Shown here piece after piece: positions 45,901 to 57,900 of a stretch of DNA of 64,000 nucleotides; positions within the stretch are counted from its first letter, which is position 1; the number at the start of each line of letters is the position of its first letter. Below the pieces are notes generated by a model that searched no databases, had not been told where the DNA came from, and saw only the letters and a program-made list of their open reading frames with translations. The stretch is from Priapulus caudatus (lineage: Eukaryota > Priapulida > Priapulimorpha > Priapulimorphida > Priapulidae): assembly GCF_000485595.1 (NCBI RefSeq), contig NW_014577776.1:64287-128286 (forward strand), given 5' to 3'. Position numbers and translations under genes: made by a program.

Positions 45901-48900
45901 AGTTGGCTCTGTGGGATTTATACTATAGGCTAGAGTTCAAGCTAAGTGCTATTCAACTATGTTGAGTTGTACTCACCAGTTCTGCAAGTACGTTTCTGTA
46001 GCATTTCTCCTGCAGACTCTCTGGCAGCGTAGCAAAGTCCTTGGTTGGCCACACACGTGCGTAATGCTTCATGATCCACTTGAAGGCCTTCTCCTCAATG
46101 TCTGGCAAGTTGCAGGCAATAGACATGGGCAGTGCCTCTACAACTCCACTCACACACACCTGACATGGCTGAAACACAACGTAAAATAATATTCCTTTAA
46201 TATCATATAAACATATAGTTTATAATATGTTCTATATGAACAGTTCAGCAAGATCTACAGGGGCCTACATGGCCTACATGGTAATGTCTGGTACATTTTA
46301 CCTATATAAATCAAATACAAGCAGGAGACAGACCTGCAATCAACACAGTATCAGCAGTCACCTCTATGGAAATACCTGTCTACAGAGAACTGCTTGGGCA
46401 TCTCCTCTGAGTAATCCTCACTATACAGGTTTGCCTGCATTATATTCCTGTGACTTTACTCAAAAGGATTGAAAGAAAAGCAACTTTTTACACGATAGTA
46501 GAAAAAGGGCACCTTGTGGAAGAAGTGGCAGTATGTCTTCTTGATCAGGTAGGAGATGACATCCTTGAGACCCTCCAAGCCGTACGTGTCTGCGTACTGG
46601 GCCAGCTCCAGTAAATTAACGTTGTCACCCACCCGCACACAGCCACCGTAGATGTAGTGCATGATGGCCATCATCGTTCCGTAGCTCATGCTGCAAGTAA
46701 GCGCAGCGGCGGTGAGCGTCTGCTGTCGTACGTGATACAATTTACAACCTCACTGCATATATGTGAATAACTGGTAGTGATAAAGTGCTCACCCTTGTAA
46801 CTGGATAACGTTTGCATAACTTCATTATATAATTATGTGTATAGGGGGCAAGTAGTTGGGCTGAGAGGGTCTATGTCTCCCAGGGTACTATGGGAGGGTA
46901 CCCTGGGTACGGTTCAATATATCGAAACGTACCCTGGTACTATCTAATATGCCGGACTGTACCTCGCCTACTCCACTAACGAGTCTAGGGAGTCGCCTAC
47001 GCCTACTCCCTAACCCTAACCATATCAGATAGTTACCAGGGTATGTTCCGATATATCAAACCGTAACCAGGGTACCCTCCGATAGTACCCTGGGGGACAT
47101 AGACCCTATGAGCAGTAGTTGGGGTAATTTTCTTACCCTTGTATCTGGATAACATTGACATAACTACATAATTATATATTTAGCACAAGCAGGTAATATT
47201 CTCGTTCTTGTAATTGTATAATGGTGGTTTTGCTGACCATGCATTACTACATCACATATGTAAATTAGAGGTAAACAGTTCAGGCAATATTCTCACCCTT
47301 TTAACTGGATAACGGTCGAATTGCTGATCATGCAGTCGCCAGTCAGAAGTCGGCTGAAGTACTCACATCGTGCTGTCAGAATGCACCTATTGGAAAACAA
47401 GAGACTACTTTGTTAAACTGCACTCCGATACTTATAAAGTACAATCTCTATAGAACTATCGATCCGCACCTGTTAGACAATGTCTATACAGGTCCCTACA
47501 GTCTTGCAACACATGACTGTTTCTTGGAGCTAGATGAAAAATGTGATGCATAAATACTAAAAGCAATCGTGTGACAATTCACGAAGGTAGGGTGCTTCTG
47601 ATGGACACCATGAACATGGCAGGTCTGTACAGTATCTTACCTGTGGGCCTTGATTTCTTGACCCTCCACGGTGAGCACAACGTCTGTGCCGATGGAGCTA
47701 ACGAACAGTCTCAGCAGGTCTTGTCCCAGTTTGGAGCATGCCTCAAACTCATCCAGGTTCACATCACAGCCATCAGTCATGCTGTTTGCATCCTCAAGGT
47801 CACTGTTTGCCTCCGCACGCGTAGAGTCGATATCTGCTATCTCAGACTGCAAAGAAAATTTACTGTCAATATTCGTGCAGAAAACACAACAAAGGTCAAA
47901 TTCGGTGTTTACGAGAGGATTGCCACTAATCAATCCTTGCGCTGGAACTTATATGGTTGTACCTTAATTAACAGCAGTGAATGCGGCCAAATTATAGTTT
48001 AGTATTGATGTCATTTCTAAACATTCTATGTGTTCGTGCCACATTATTTATTACTACACTTACATGCACAGGTCTGTTAATACTGTTATGCGGTTAGGCT
48101 GCTGTTCTGCATGACTATCTGCATGTTGGTTGGACGGGCAACTTTAATTTAATTTCAACCCTTCACTCCCCTTCAGACCAGGAATATGTACAAACCTTGG
48201 ATAGTTGGCTGCTGTCGATCGATGCCACTTTAATGAAATTTCAACCCTTCACTCGCCTTCAGACCAGGAATATGTACTAACCTTGGATAGTTGGCTGCTG
48301 TCGATCGATGCCACTTTAATGAAATTTCAACCCTTCACTCGCCTTCAGACCAGGAATATGTACTAACCTTGGATAGTTGGCTGCTGTCGATCGATGCCAC
48401 TTTAATGAAATTTCAACCCTTCACTCGCCTTCAGACCAGGAATATGTACTAACCTTGGATAGTTGGCTGCTGTCGATCGATGCCGTGCTGTCCCACTGCT
48501 GCTGTAGATCAACGCGATTGACCACACTCGCATTCCTCGCGTGCTGCGATTTGTTTTGCGAAATCTTATCCAGCATTTCATCAATATCCTTCCCATCTCC
48601 ATTTGGATGCACATCCTATAAAGAAAAATAGATAGTTAGATTAGACTGGCACAGGCAGGCTATTGGACAGACAGACATGCAGGCAGGCACCGACAGGCAG
48701 GCAGACAGACAGGCAGGTAGACAAACAGGCAGGCACAGACAGGCAGGCAGACAGGCAGGCAGCTAGATAGGCAGGCAGGCACACAGGCAGGTAGGCAGGT
48801 AAGCAGGCAGGCAGGTAGACAACCAGACAGATAGATAAACAGCCACACAGACAGACAGAGAGACTGCCAGACGAACAGATTGATGTGTAGTTTAAAAACA

Positions 48901-51900
48901 CGTCTGTTTTTAAGGCTTGATCAGCACATTCAAGGTGACCAGCATAATCACGCATAATGGTCGCTACGGATCAACTCTAACGGGACACTATCACGAGGTA
49001 CATACCCGTAGGTGTATGACCGAGTTCTGGCTGGAAGTCGACTGAGAACCTGGCGACACAACGTCCTTCTCCGGGGCTCCCGAAGAACCTGACCAATCCT
49101 CGGAACTTAACATGTCGACCGCCGCTCCGTCCGCCACGTCAACGGCCGCTGCCATCGTCGTTTCCGCTGCGTCCCCTTTGGTGACGCGTGACGGCTGCTC
49201 CTGCACCGCGGGCTTGACGACCCTCTTGTTCTCGCCGTGGTGAGGCGGCGTGTTGTGTTTTGCCGGCGACCCTTTACCCTTCGGGCTCGCCTTCTTTTTG
49301 CCTGCATCGCTGCCGCCTCGCTCCGACTTTTGGCCGATGTCGACGAAAAACATCGTGCCGGCATCGTGGTCGGCATGCAACCGCGCCGCCGCGCGTTCTT
49401 CAGCCGCCGCCGTCACCGGGACGACCGGCTCCGGCGACAGCTTGCTGACGTCGACGAAGAACGCGAGCGTGTGGACGTCGACAGGTGCGTCCGCCGCCGC
49501 AGCCGCAGCCGACGCCACGCGTCCGGGGCTCGCGGCGGCGTCGTCGCCGCACGCGTAGCACGCGTCTGCGTTCCTCCGGCCCGGGCAGGACTCCTTGCGG
49601 GACGCCGCTCGCTCCTCGGCCGTCGTCGGCGCCTCCTCCTCCCCCGGGATCTCGATGGTGAGCTCGTCACCGGGATGCTGCGGCGCGACCATGGCAACGG
49701 GCCGCGGCGCGTCGTGCTGCCGCTCGGATTTCGGCTGCGCGTGGATCTCCTCGGGGTGGACGAGCGCGACGGGGCGCGGCACGCCCGACGGCACGTCGTA
49801 CAGATTCTCCTGCGCCTGCCAGTCGCGCCGCGCGATCTCCTCGTAGGTGGGATCGCCCGGCGGCGCGTGCCTCGCGGCGCGCCGGTCGGGAATCTCCTCG
49901 TAGATCGGCTCCTCGGGAATGTAGTTCTCGTAGATGTGGTCGGGGGGAATCGGCAGCTGCTCGCGCTGCTTCTGCACGTCGTCTATCTCCTCGTAGATGT
50001 TCTCTGCCGGCTTCTCCTGGTCGCCGTACGCGTCGTTAGTGGTAGCAGCCGCCTGCGTCCTCCCGGCAATCTCGATCTCATCAAAAATGTCATCAAAACC
50101 GGCATTGTCGTACGCAGCCAAATGGTTGTTTACAGATGCTATTGCACTGGCACCAATAATGTCAGTCGAGGCCATGGCAGATGCGACATCATCACTGGTG
50201 ACGTTACCATACGTGGTATCGAGACTGGCAACATTGCCATCATTTGAGGCATTTGCAGGTGTGGCATTACCGTACGTAGCGCCATCATTGTTAGCATTGA
50301 CGTACGTGGCATTGTCATTTGAGACGTTGTCAGCTTTAGCATTACCATGTGTGGCACGGTCACTTGGGACATTGCCATATGTGACATCATCACTTAGAAC
50401 ATTGCCATATGTGACATCATCACTTGGAACATTGCCATATGTAACTTCATTATTTGGGACACTGCCATATGCAACATTCTTTGAGACATTAGCATATATG
50501 ACATCATCACCGGGGATATTGGCATATAGAGCATCACCATTGGACGCATTCAGATACGTAGCAGTGTCATCCCCAAGTATAACAGTGCCGGCCGTGACAG
50601 CGCCATTTTCTGGTGATAAAATCGGTGGATACTGCCATTCCAAGTCATCAGGGCTTGGCAACAATTCTCCGACAACCTGTGGTATTGGATTGCTCTGCCT
50701 CTCGCTATCATCCAAGAAAAGTTTGTTTCCATCGATACTGTCTCGTGGCCGTGGTGAGGAATTAGGACTGGCTGACATGCTATCAAAGAATGGGTTAGCT
50801 ATTTTATCTTCATCTCTGTTTGGTTGCAAATTATCACTTTCTGCTCCAATCAGTATGCACAGTTCATCATCAATCGATTTTTTCATTTTGTTGTCATCTA
50901 CCACTTTTACTTCTGCTAACGCGTTATTCCTAATCGGACTGGGATTAGCATCAGCTTCAACATGTTCGTAGTTCTTCTCAGTCTGAGGTACGACTTCAAT
51001 TTTCTCGAATTCGTCAATCTCGTCCTTGGCGGTAAGAGAGGGATCTGCTGGGAAATCGGACAAAAAAATGCTCAGGTCTTGCGTTTCGTGTGTCGGGGTC
51101 GTGTTTCGGGAACAGTGACAGAACACGCAGCTGACCGGCTGCGGTTTCATCTCTTCCGTTTCATCGTACATGCGTTTCTTGCACTTACAGGTGAGCCTCT
51201 CCAGTTCCGGCTCGCTCGCGTCGCCGAGGTCTGCCACGGAAGTGTCTGCGACTTTAATGACCTCCTGCGTCGAGTTCCACGCGACTTCTGTCGAAATTTC
51301 CGACTTCTTTTGCGTTACGAGATTGAACGTGATGCCGCTTTCCGGCGACAATAGGTCTCGCAATTTTAATAATTGCAGGTTTTCTCCTACGGGTACGCTA
51401 ACATCAGCTGCCGTGGTTTGATGTGGTGACACCTCACTAGCCGGCTGATTTTGCGCTGGTGTAACTTCAGCACCGTTATCATCTTCCTCCAAGGGAGGAG
51501 GCGGTGTTGTATTATCGGAGGAAAGCTGGGCATGGGTAAGGGAGTTGTCGGGCAATACACCATCGATGGTTTGCTGGGTGTCGATGGATTTCTCTACGTC
51601 CATTTTCTCTGCTGAAAGATCGCCGGTGTCCTTTGTCTGAGGCAGTGTGTTCTGTTCGGGTAGGTTCTGATCAACCACCTCCCTGTTATTTTCCGGTGAC
51701 ATCATATCGAAATACGTACTCTCCAACGGCAGATTCAGTGGATCTCTGGTAGCTGTTGGACTCATCCTATCAGGAGTGATCGATACAGCAGTGCGTGCGT
51801 TCCCCTCCGACTCAGACACGTTCAACTGATCGGCGCTCTTCTCTGCCAGTGTTTGCACTGCTCCATCCGTAATTGCAATCTTCACACTTTCCTCGTCTGT

Positions 51901-54900
51901 GTTCGTATCCGATTTGACATCCGCAGAGCCTATCGTCGACTTGCCGGTCTCTTCCGGCAAGGCTTGCTCAATGGAAAACGGACTAGACGATGCCATTTCC
52001 GCTTCCATCGCCAGGTACGAATCGGTCGTCAGGTCCGCTTTCGAGATCTCGACGAAGCTGTCGAGGATTTGATCATCCGTTTCGCTGCTTGACGACTTCG
52101 AGCTCTCCTTACCATCGACCGTTCCATCGACTGTTCCGTCGGCGACCTTCGACCTCTGCCGCTCGGGATCCCCGCCCGCCGCTGCGTCGGCGCCGGTCGC
52201 GTCCTGCTTGTTCTCGTAGTCCTTGAGCAGTTCCATCTCCAGCAGCGCGATCTCGGCGTCGAGGTCATGAACCGTCTGCTCGTCGGCGCCGTTGCAGACC
52301 GCCGCCGTCGTCTCACCGGCACCAACCATGCTTCCATTCATCTGCCCAGTACTACCCACACCTCCGTTGATCTCCCTGGAATCACCCACGCCTTCATTCA
52401 TCTCACCAATGCTGCCTACACCTCCGTTGATCTCCCTGGAATCACCCACGCCTTCATTCATCTCACCAATGCTGCCTACACCTCCGTTGATCTCCCTGGA
52501 ATCACCCACGCCTTCATTCATCTCACCAATGCTGCCTACACCTCCGTTGATCTCCCTGGAATCACCCACGCCTTCATTCATCTCACCAATGNNNNNNNNN
52601 NTCACCTCGTTCCAGGCTGCCCCTTGCTCTGCTTCATCCATCATTCGTTTAATTTCCACTGATCCTTGACAAGACTCGTACACACCCATCTTGGTTAGCG
52701 CCGAACCAAAGCATTCTTCGACGACATACATGTTCCAACCCAGACCCTAAAGTGATTGTTGAAATAGAAAATCATCAAATTTTAACAAATAAACTAGCAA
52801 ACACTGGTTCACCGGTTAGTGCAAAAGACATGCCACTTGACATTTCACTATAGTTACATTTAGTATGCTGGAAGCAAAACCGTGATGTGTGTCATTCTAT
52901 GAGACGAGGTTTTGTGAATTCCATTCCAATTTTCATACAATTCCAAATGTCAGAATGAGCAGATGGGAAAATAGGAGTATGGAAGACAAATAACACAAAG
53001 AAAATTATATGAGGCTATAATGTAATATGCTATTTCAAACAATGTGCCTGCATCTTCAGCTTTCCTACCTTCCTAAGCTGGCTGAAGCTAGCACTGAGCA
53101 GCACAACCACAAAGTTCTCTGACAAGAACTTGATGCAGCACTCCAGCAGCTGTGAGGTCATTGCGAAGATCGGCTCAGCCCACTTCATCTGTGGCAGCAT
53201 GGCAAACACTTTGTCGCAGTCTATGATCAAGTCCAGCATGGTTTCCTTGTTCTGCAAAAAGTGGATATCACATGTGATGAGATCATTATGGATGGAACAC
53301 ACACACATTATGACCATGCAATAGCAGCAACATGCTTCAGCTATGTGGGTTTCACACTAGTACTATTCAACTTTATTCTGTTTTACTCACTAGTCCTATT
53401 AAAACATTTCTCTAGCATCAGTTGGCTCTGTGGGATTTATACTATAGGCTAGAGTTCAAGCTAAGTGCTATTCAACTATGTTGAGTTGTACTCACCAGTT
53501 CTGCAAGTACGTTTCTGTAGCATTTCTCCTGCAGACTCTCTGGCAGCGTAGCAAAGTCCTTGGTTGGCCACACACGTGCGTAATGCTTCATGATCCACTT
53601 GAAGGTCTTCTCCTCAATGTCTGGCAAGTTGCAGGCAATAGACATGGGCAGTGCCTCTACAACTCCACTCACACACACCTGACATGGCTGAAACGCAACG
53701 TAAAATAATATTCCTTTAATATCATATAAACATATAGTTTATAATATGTTCTATATGAACAGTTCAGCAAGATCTACAGGTGCCTACATGGCCTACATGG
53801 TAATGTCTGGTACATTTTACCTATATAAATCAAATACAAGCAGGAGACAGACCTGCAATCAACACAGTATCAGCAGTCACCTCTATGGAAATACCTGTCT
53901 ACAGAGAACTGCTTGGGCATCTCCTCTGAGTAATCCTCACTATACAGGTTTGCCTGCATTATATTCCTGTGACTTTACTCAAAAGGATTGAAAGAAAAGC
54001 AACTTTTTACACGATAGTAGAAAAAGGGCACCTTGTGGAAGAAGTGGCAGTATGTCTTCTTGATCAGGTAGGAGATGACATCCTTGAGACCCTCCAAGCC
54101 GTACGTGTCTGCGTACTGGGCCAGCTCCAGCAGATTAACGTTGTCACCCACCCGCACACAGCCACCGTAGATGTAGTGCATGATGGCCATCATCGTTCCG
54201 TAGCTCATGCTGCAAGTAAGCGCAGCGGCGGTGAGCGTCTGCTGTCGTACGTGATACAATTTACAACCTCACTGCATATATGTGAATAACTGGTAGTGAT
54301 AAAGTGCTCACCCTTGTAACTGGATAACGTTTGCATAACTTCATTATATAATTATGTGTATAGGGGGCAAGTAGTTGGGCTGAGAGGGTCTATGTCTCCC
54401 AGGGTACTATGGGAGGGTACCCTGGGTACGGTTCAATATATCGGAACGTACCCTGGTACTATCTAATATGCCGGACCGTACCTCGCCTACTCCACTAACG
54501 AGTCTAGGGAGTCGCCTACGCCTACTCCCTAACCCTAACCATATCAGATAGTTACCAGGGTATGTTCCGATATATCAAACCGTAACCAGGGTACCCTCCG
54601 ATAGTACCCTGGGGGACATAGACCCTATGAGCAGTAGTTGGGGTAATTTTCTTACCCTTGTATCTGGATAACATTGACATAACTACATAATTATATATTT
54701 AGCACAAGCAGGTAATATTCTCATTCTTGTAATTGTATAATGGTGGTTTTGCTGACCATGCATTACTACATCACATATGTAAATTAGAGGTAAACAGTTC
54801 AGGCAATATTCTCACCCTTTTAACTGGATAACGGTCGAATTGCTGATCATGCAGTCGCCAGTCAGAAGTCGGCTGAAGTACTCACATCGTGCTGTCAGAA

Positions 54901-57900
54901 TGCACCTATTGGAAAACGAGAGACTACTTTGTTAAACTGCACTCCGATACTTATAAAGTACAATCTCTATAGAACTATCGATCCGCACCTGTTAGACAAT
55001 GTATATACAGGTCCCTACAGTCTTGCAACACATGACTGTTTCTTGGAGCTAGATGAAAAATGTGATGCATAATTACTAAAAGCAATCGTATGACAATTCA
55101 CGAAGGTAGGATGCTTCTGATGGACACCATGGACATGACAGGTCTGTACAGTATCTTACCTGTGGGCCTTGATTTCTTGACCCTCCACGGTGAGCACAAC
55201 GTCTGTGCCGATGGAGCTAACGAACAGTCTCAGCAGGTCTTGTCCCAGTTTGGAGCATGCCTCAAACTCATCCAGGTTCACATCACAGCCATCGGTCATG
55301 CTGTTTGCATCCTCAAGGTCACTGTTTGCCTCCGCACGCGTAGAGTCGATATCTGCTATCTCAGACTGCAAAGAAACTTTACTGTCAATATTCGTGCAGA
55401 AAACACAACAAAGGTCAAATTCGGTGTTTACGAGAGGATTGCCACTAATCAATCCTTGCGCTGGAACTTATATGGTTGTACCTTAATTAACAGCAGTGAA
55501 TGCGGCATAATTATAGTTTGGTATTGATGTCATTTCTAAACATTCCATGTGTAAGTGCCACATTTTTTATTACTACACTTACATGCACAGGTCTGTTAAT
55601 ACTGTTATGCGGTTAGGCTGCTGTTCTGCATGACTATCTGCATGTTGGTTGGACGGGCAACTTTAATTTAATTTCAACCCTTCACTCGCCTTCAGACCAG
55701 GAATATATGTACAAACCTTGGATAGTTGGCTGCTGTCAATCGATGCCACTTTAATGTAATTTCTACCCTTCACTCGGCTTCAGACCAGGAATATGTACAA
55801 ACCTTGGATAGTTGGCTGCTGTCAATCGATGCCACTTTAATGTAATTTCAACCCTTCACTCGCCTTCAGACCAGGAATATGTACAAACCTTGGATAGTTG
55901 GCTGCTGTCGATCGATGCCACTTTAATGAAATTTCAACCCTTCACTCGCCTTCAGACCAGGAATATGTACTAACCTTGGATAGTTGGCTGCTGTCGATCG
56001 ATGCCACTTTAATGAAATTTCAACCCTTCACTCGCCTTCAGACCAGGAATATGTACTAACCTTGGATAGTTGGCTGCTGTCGATCGATGCCGTGCTGTCC
56101 CACTGCTGCTGTAGATCAACACGATTGACCACACTCGCATTCCTCGCGTGCTGCGATTTGTTTTGCGAAATCTTATCCAGCATTTCATCAATGTCCTTCC
56201 CATCTCCATTTGGATGCACATCCTATAAAGAAAAATAGATAGTTAGATTAGACTGGCACAGGCAGGCTATTGGACAGACAGACAGGCAGGCACCGACAGG
56301 CAGGCAGACAGACAGGCAGGTAGACAAACAGGCAGGCACAGACAGGCAGGCAGACAGGCAGGCAGCTAGATAGGCAGGCAGGCACACAGGCAGGTAGGCA
56401 GGTAAGCAGGCAGGCAGGTAGACAACCAGACAGATAGATAAACAGCCACACAGACAGACAGAGAGACTGCCAGACGAACAGATTGATGTGTAGTTTAAAA
56501 ACACGTCTGTTTTTAAGGCTTGATCAGCACATTCAAGGTGACCAGCATAATCACACATAATGGTCGCTACGGATCAACTCTAATGGGACACTATCACGAG
56601 GTACTTACCCGTAGGTGTATGACCGAGTTCTGGCTGGAAGTCGACTGTGAACCCGGCGACACAACGTCCTTCTCCGGGGCTCCCGAAGAACCCGACCAAT
56701 CCTCGGAACTTGACATGTCGACCGCCGCTCCGTCCGCCACGTCAACGGCCGCTGCCATCGTCGTTTCCGCTGCGTCCCCTTTGGTGACGCGTGACGGCTG
56801 CTCCTGCACCGCGGGCTTGACGACCCTCTTGTTCTCGCCGTGGTGAGGCGGCGTGTTGTGTTTTGCCGGCGACCCTTTACCCTTCGGGCTCGCCTTCTTT
56901 TTGCCTGCATCGCTGCCGCCTCGCTCCGACTTTTGGCCGATGTCGACGAAAAACATCGTGCCGGCATCGTGGTCGGCGTGCAACCGCGCCGCCGCGCGTT
57001 CTTCAGCCGCCGCCGTCACCGGGACGACCGGCTCCGGCGACAGCTTGCTGACGTCGACGAAGAACGCGAGCGTGTGGACGTCGACGGGTGCGTCCGCCGC
57101 CGCAGCCGCAGCCGACGCCACGCGTCCGGGGCTCGCGGCGGCGTCGTCGCCGCACGCGTAGCACGCGTCCGCGTTCCTCCGGCCCGGGCAGGACTCCTTG
57201 CGGGACGCCGCTCGCTCCTCGGCCGTCGTCGGCGCCTCCTCCTCCGGGATCTCGATGGTGAGCTCGTCACCGGGATGCTGCGGCGCGACCATGGCAACGG
57301 GCCGCGGCGCGTCGTGCTGCCGCTCGGATTTCGGCTGCGCGTGGATCTCCTCGGGGTGGACGAGCGCGACGGGGCGCGGCACGCCCGACGGCACGTCGTA
57401 CAGATTCTCCTGCGCCTGCCAGTCGCGCCGCGCGATCTCCTCGTAGGTGGGATCGCCCGGCGGCGCATGCCTCGCGGCGCGCCGGTCGGGAATCTCCTCG
57501 TAGATCGGCTCCTCGGGAATGTAGTTCTCGTAGATGTGGTCGGGGGGAATCGGCAGCTGCTCGCGCTGCTTCTGCACGTCGTCTATCTCCTCGTAGATGT
57601 TCTCTGCGGGCTTCTCCTGGTCGCCGTACGCGTCGTTAGTGGTAGCAGCCGCCTGCGTCCTCCCGGAAATCTCGATCTCATCAAAAATGTCATCAAAACC
57701 GGCATTGTCGTACGCAGCCAAATGGTTGTTTACAGATGCTATTGCACTGGCACCAATAATGTCAGTCGAGGCCATGGCAGATGCGACATCATCACTGGTG
57801 ACGTTACCGTACGTGGCATCGAGACTGGCAACATTGCCATCATTTGAGGCATTCGCAGGTGTGGCATTACCGTACGTAGCGCCATCATTGTTAGCATTGA

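Larger units (their letters stand above)
45084..52591. repeat. Duplicated block, left copy (end of contig 1)
   Basis: Near-identical, direct-orientation match to 52602 through about 60308, covering seven complete BTBD8-like exons, part of the giant exon, introns and MITE D. It ends exactly at the N gap. Scattered SNPs and indels distinguish the copies. Confidence 0.95.

Noticed and set aside
49237-50971. Long plus-strand frames (336 and 324 aa) antisense to the BTBD8-like giant exon, with allelic versions at 56840-58748
   Set aside because: They mirror the GC-rich and 30-bp repeat composition of the real minus-strand exon. The minus-strand frame has family-related exons on both sides; these have no splice context or similarity.
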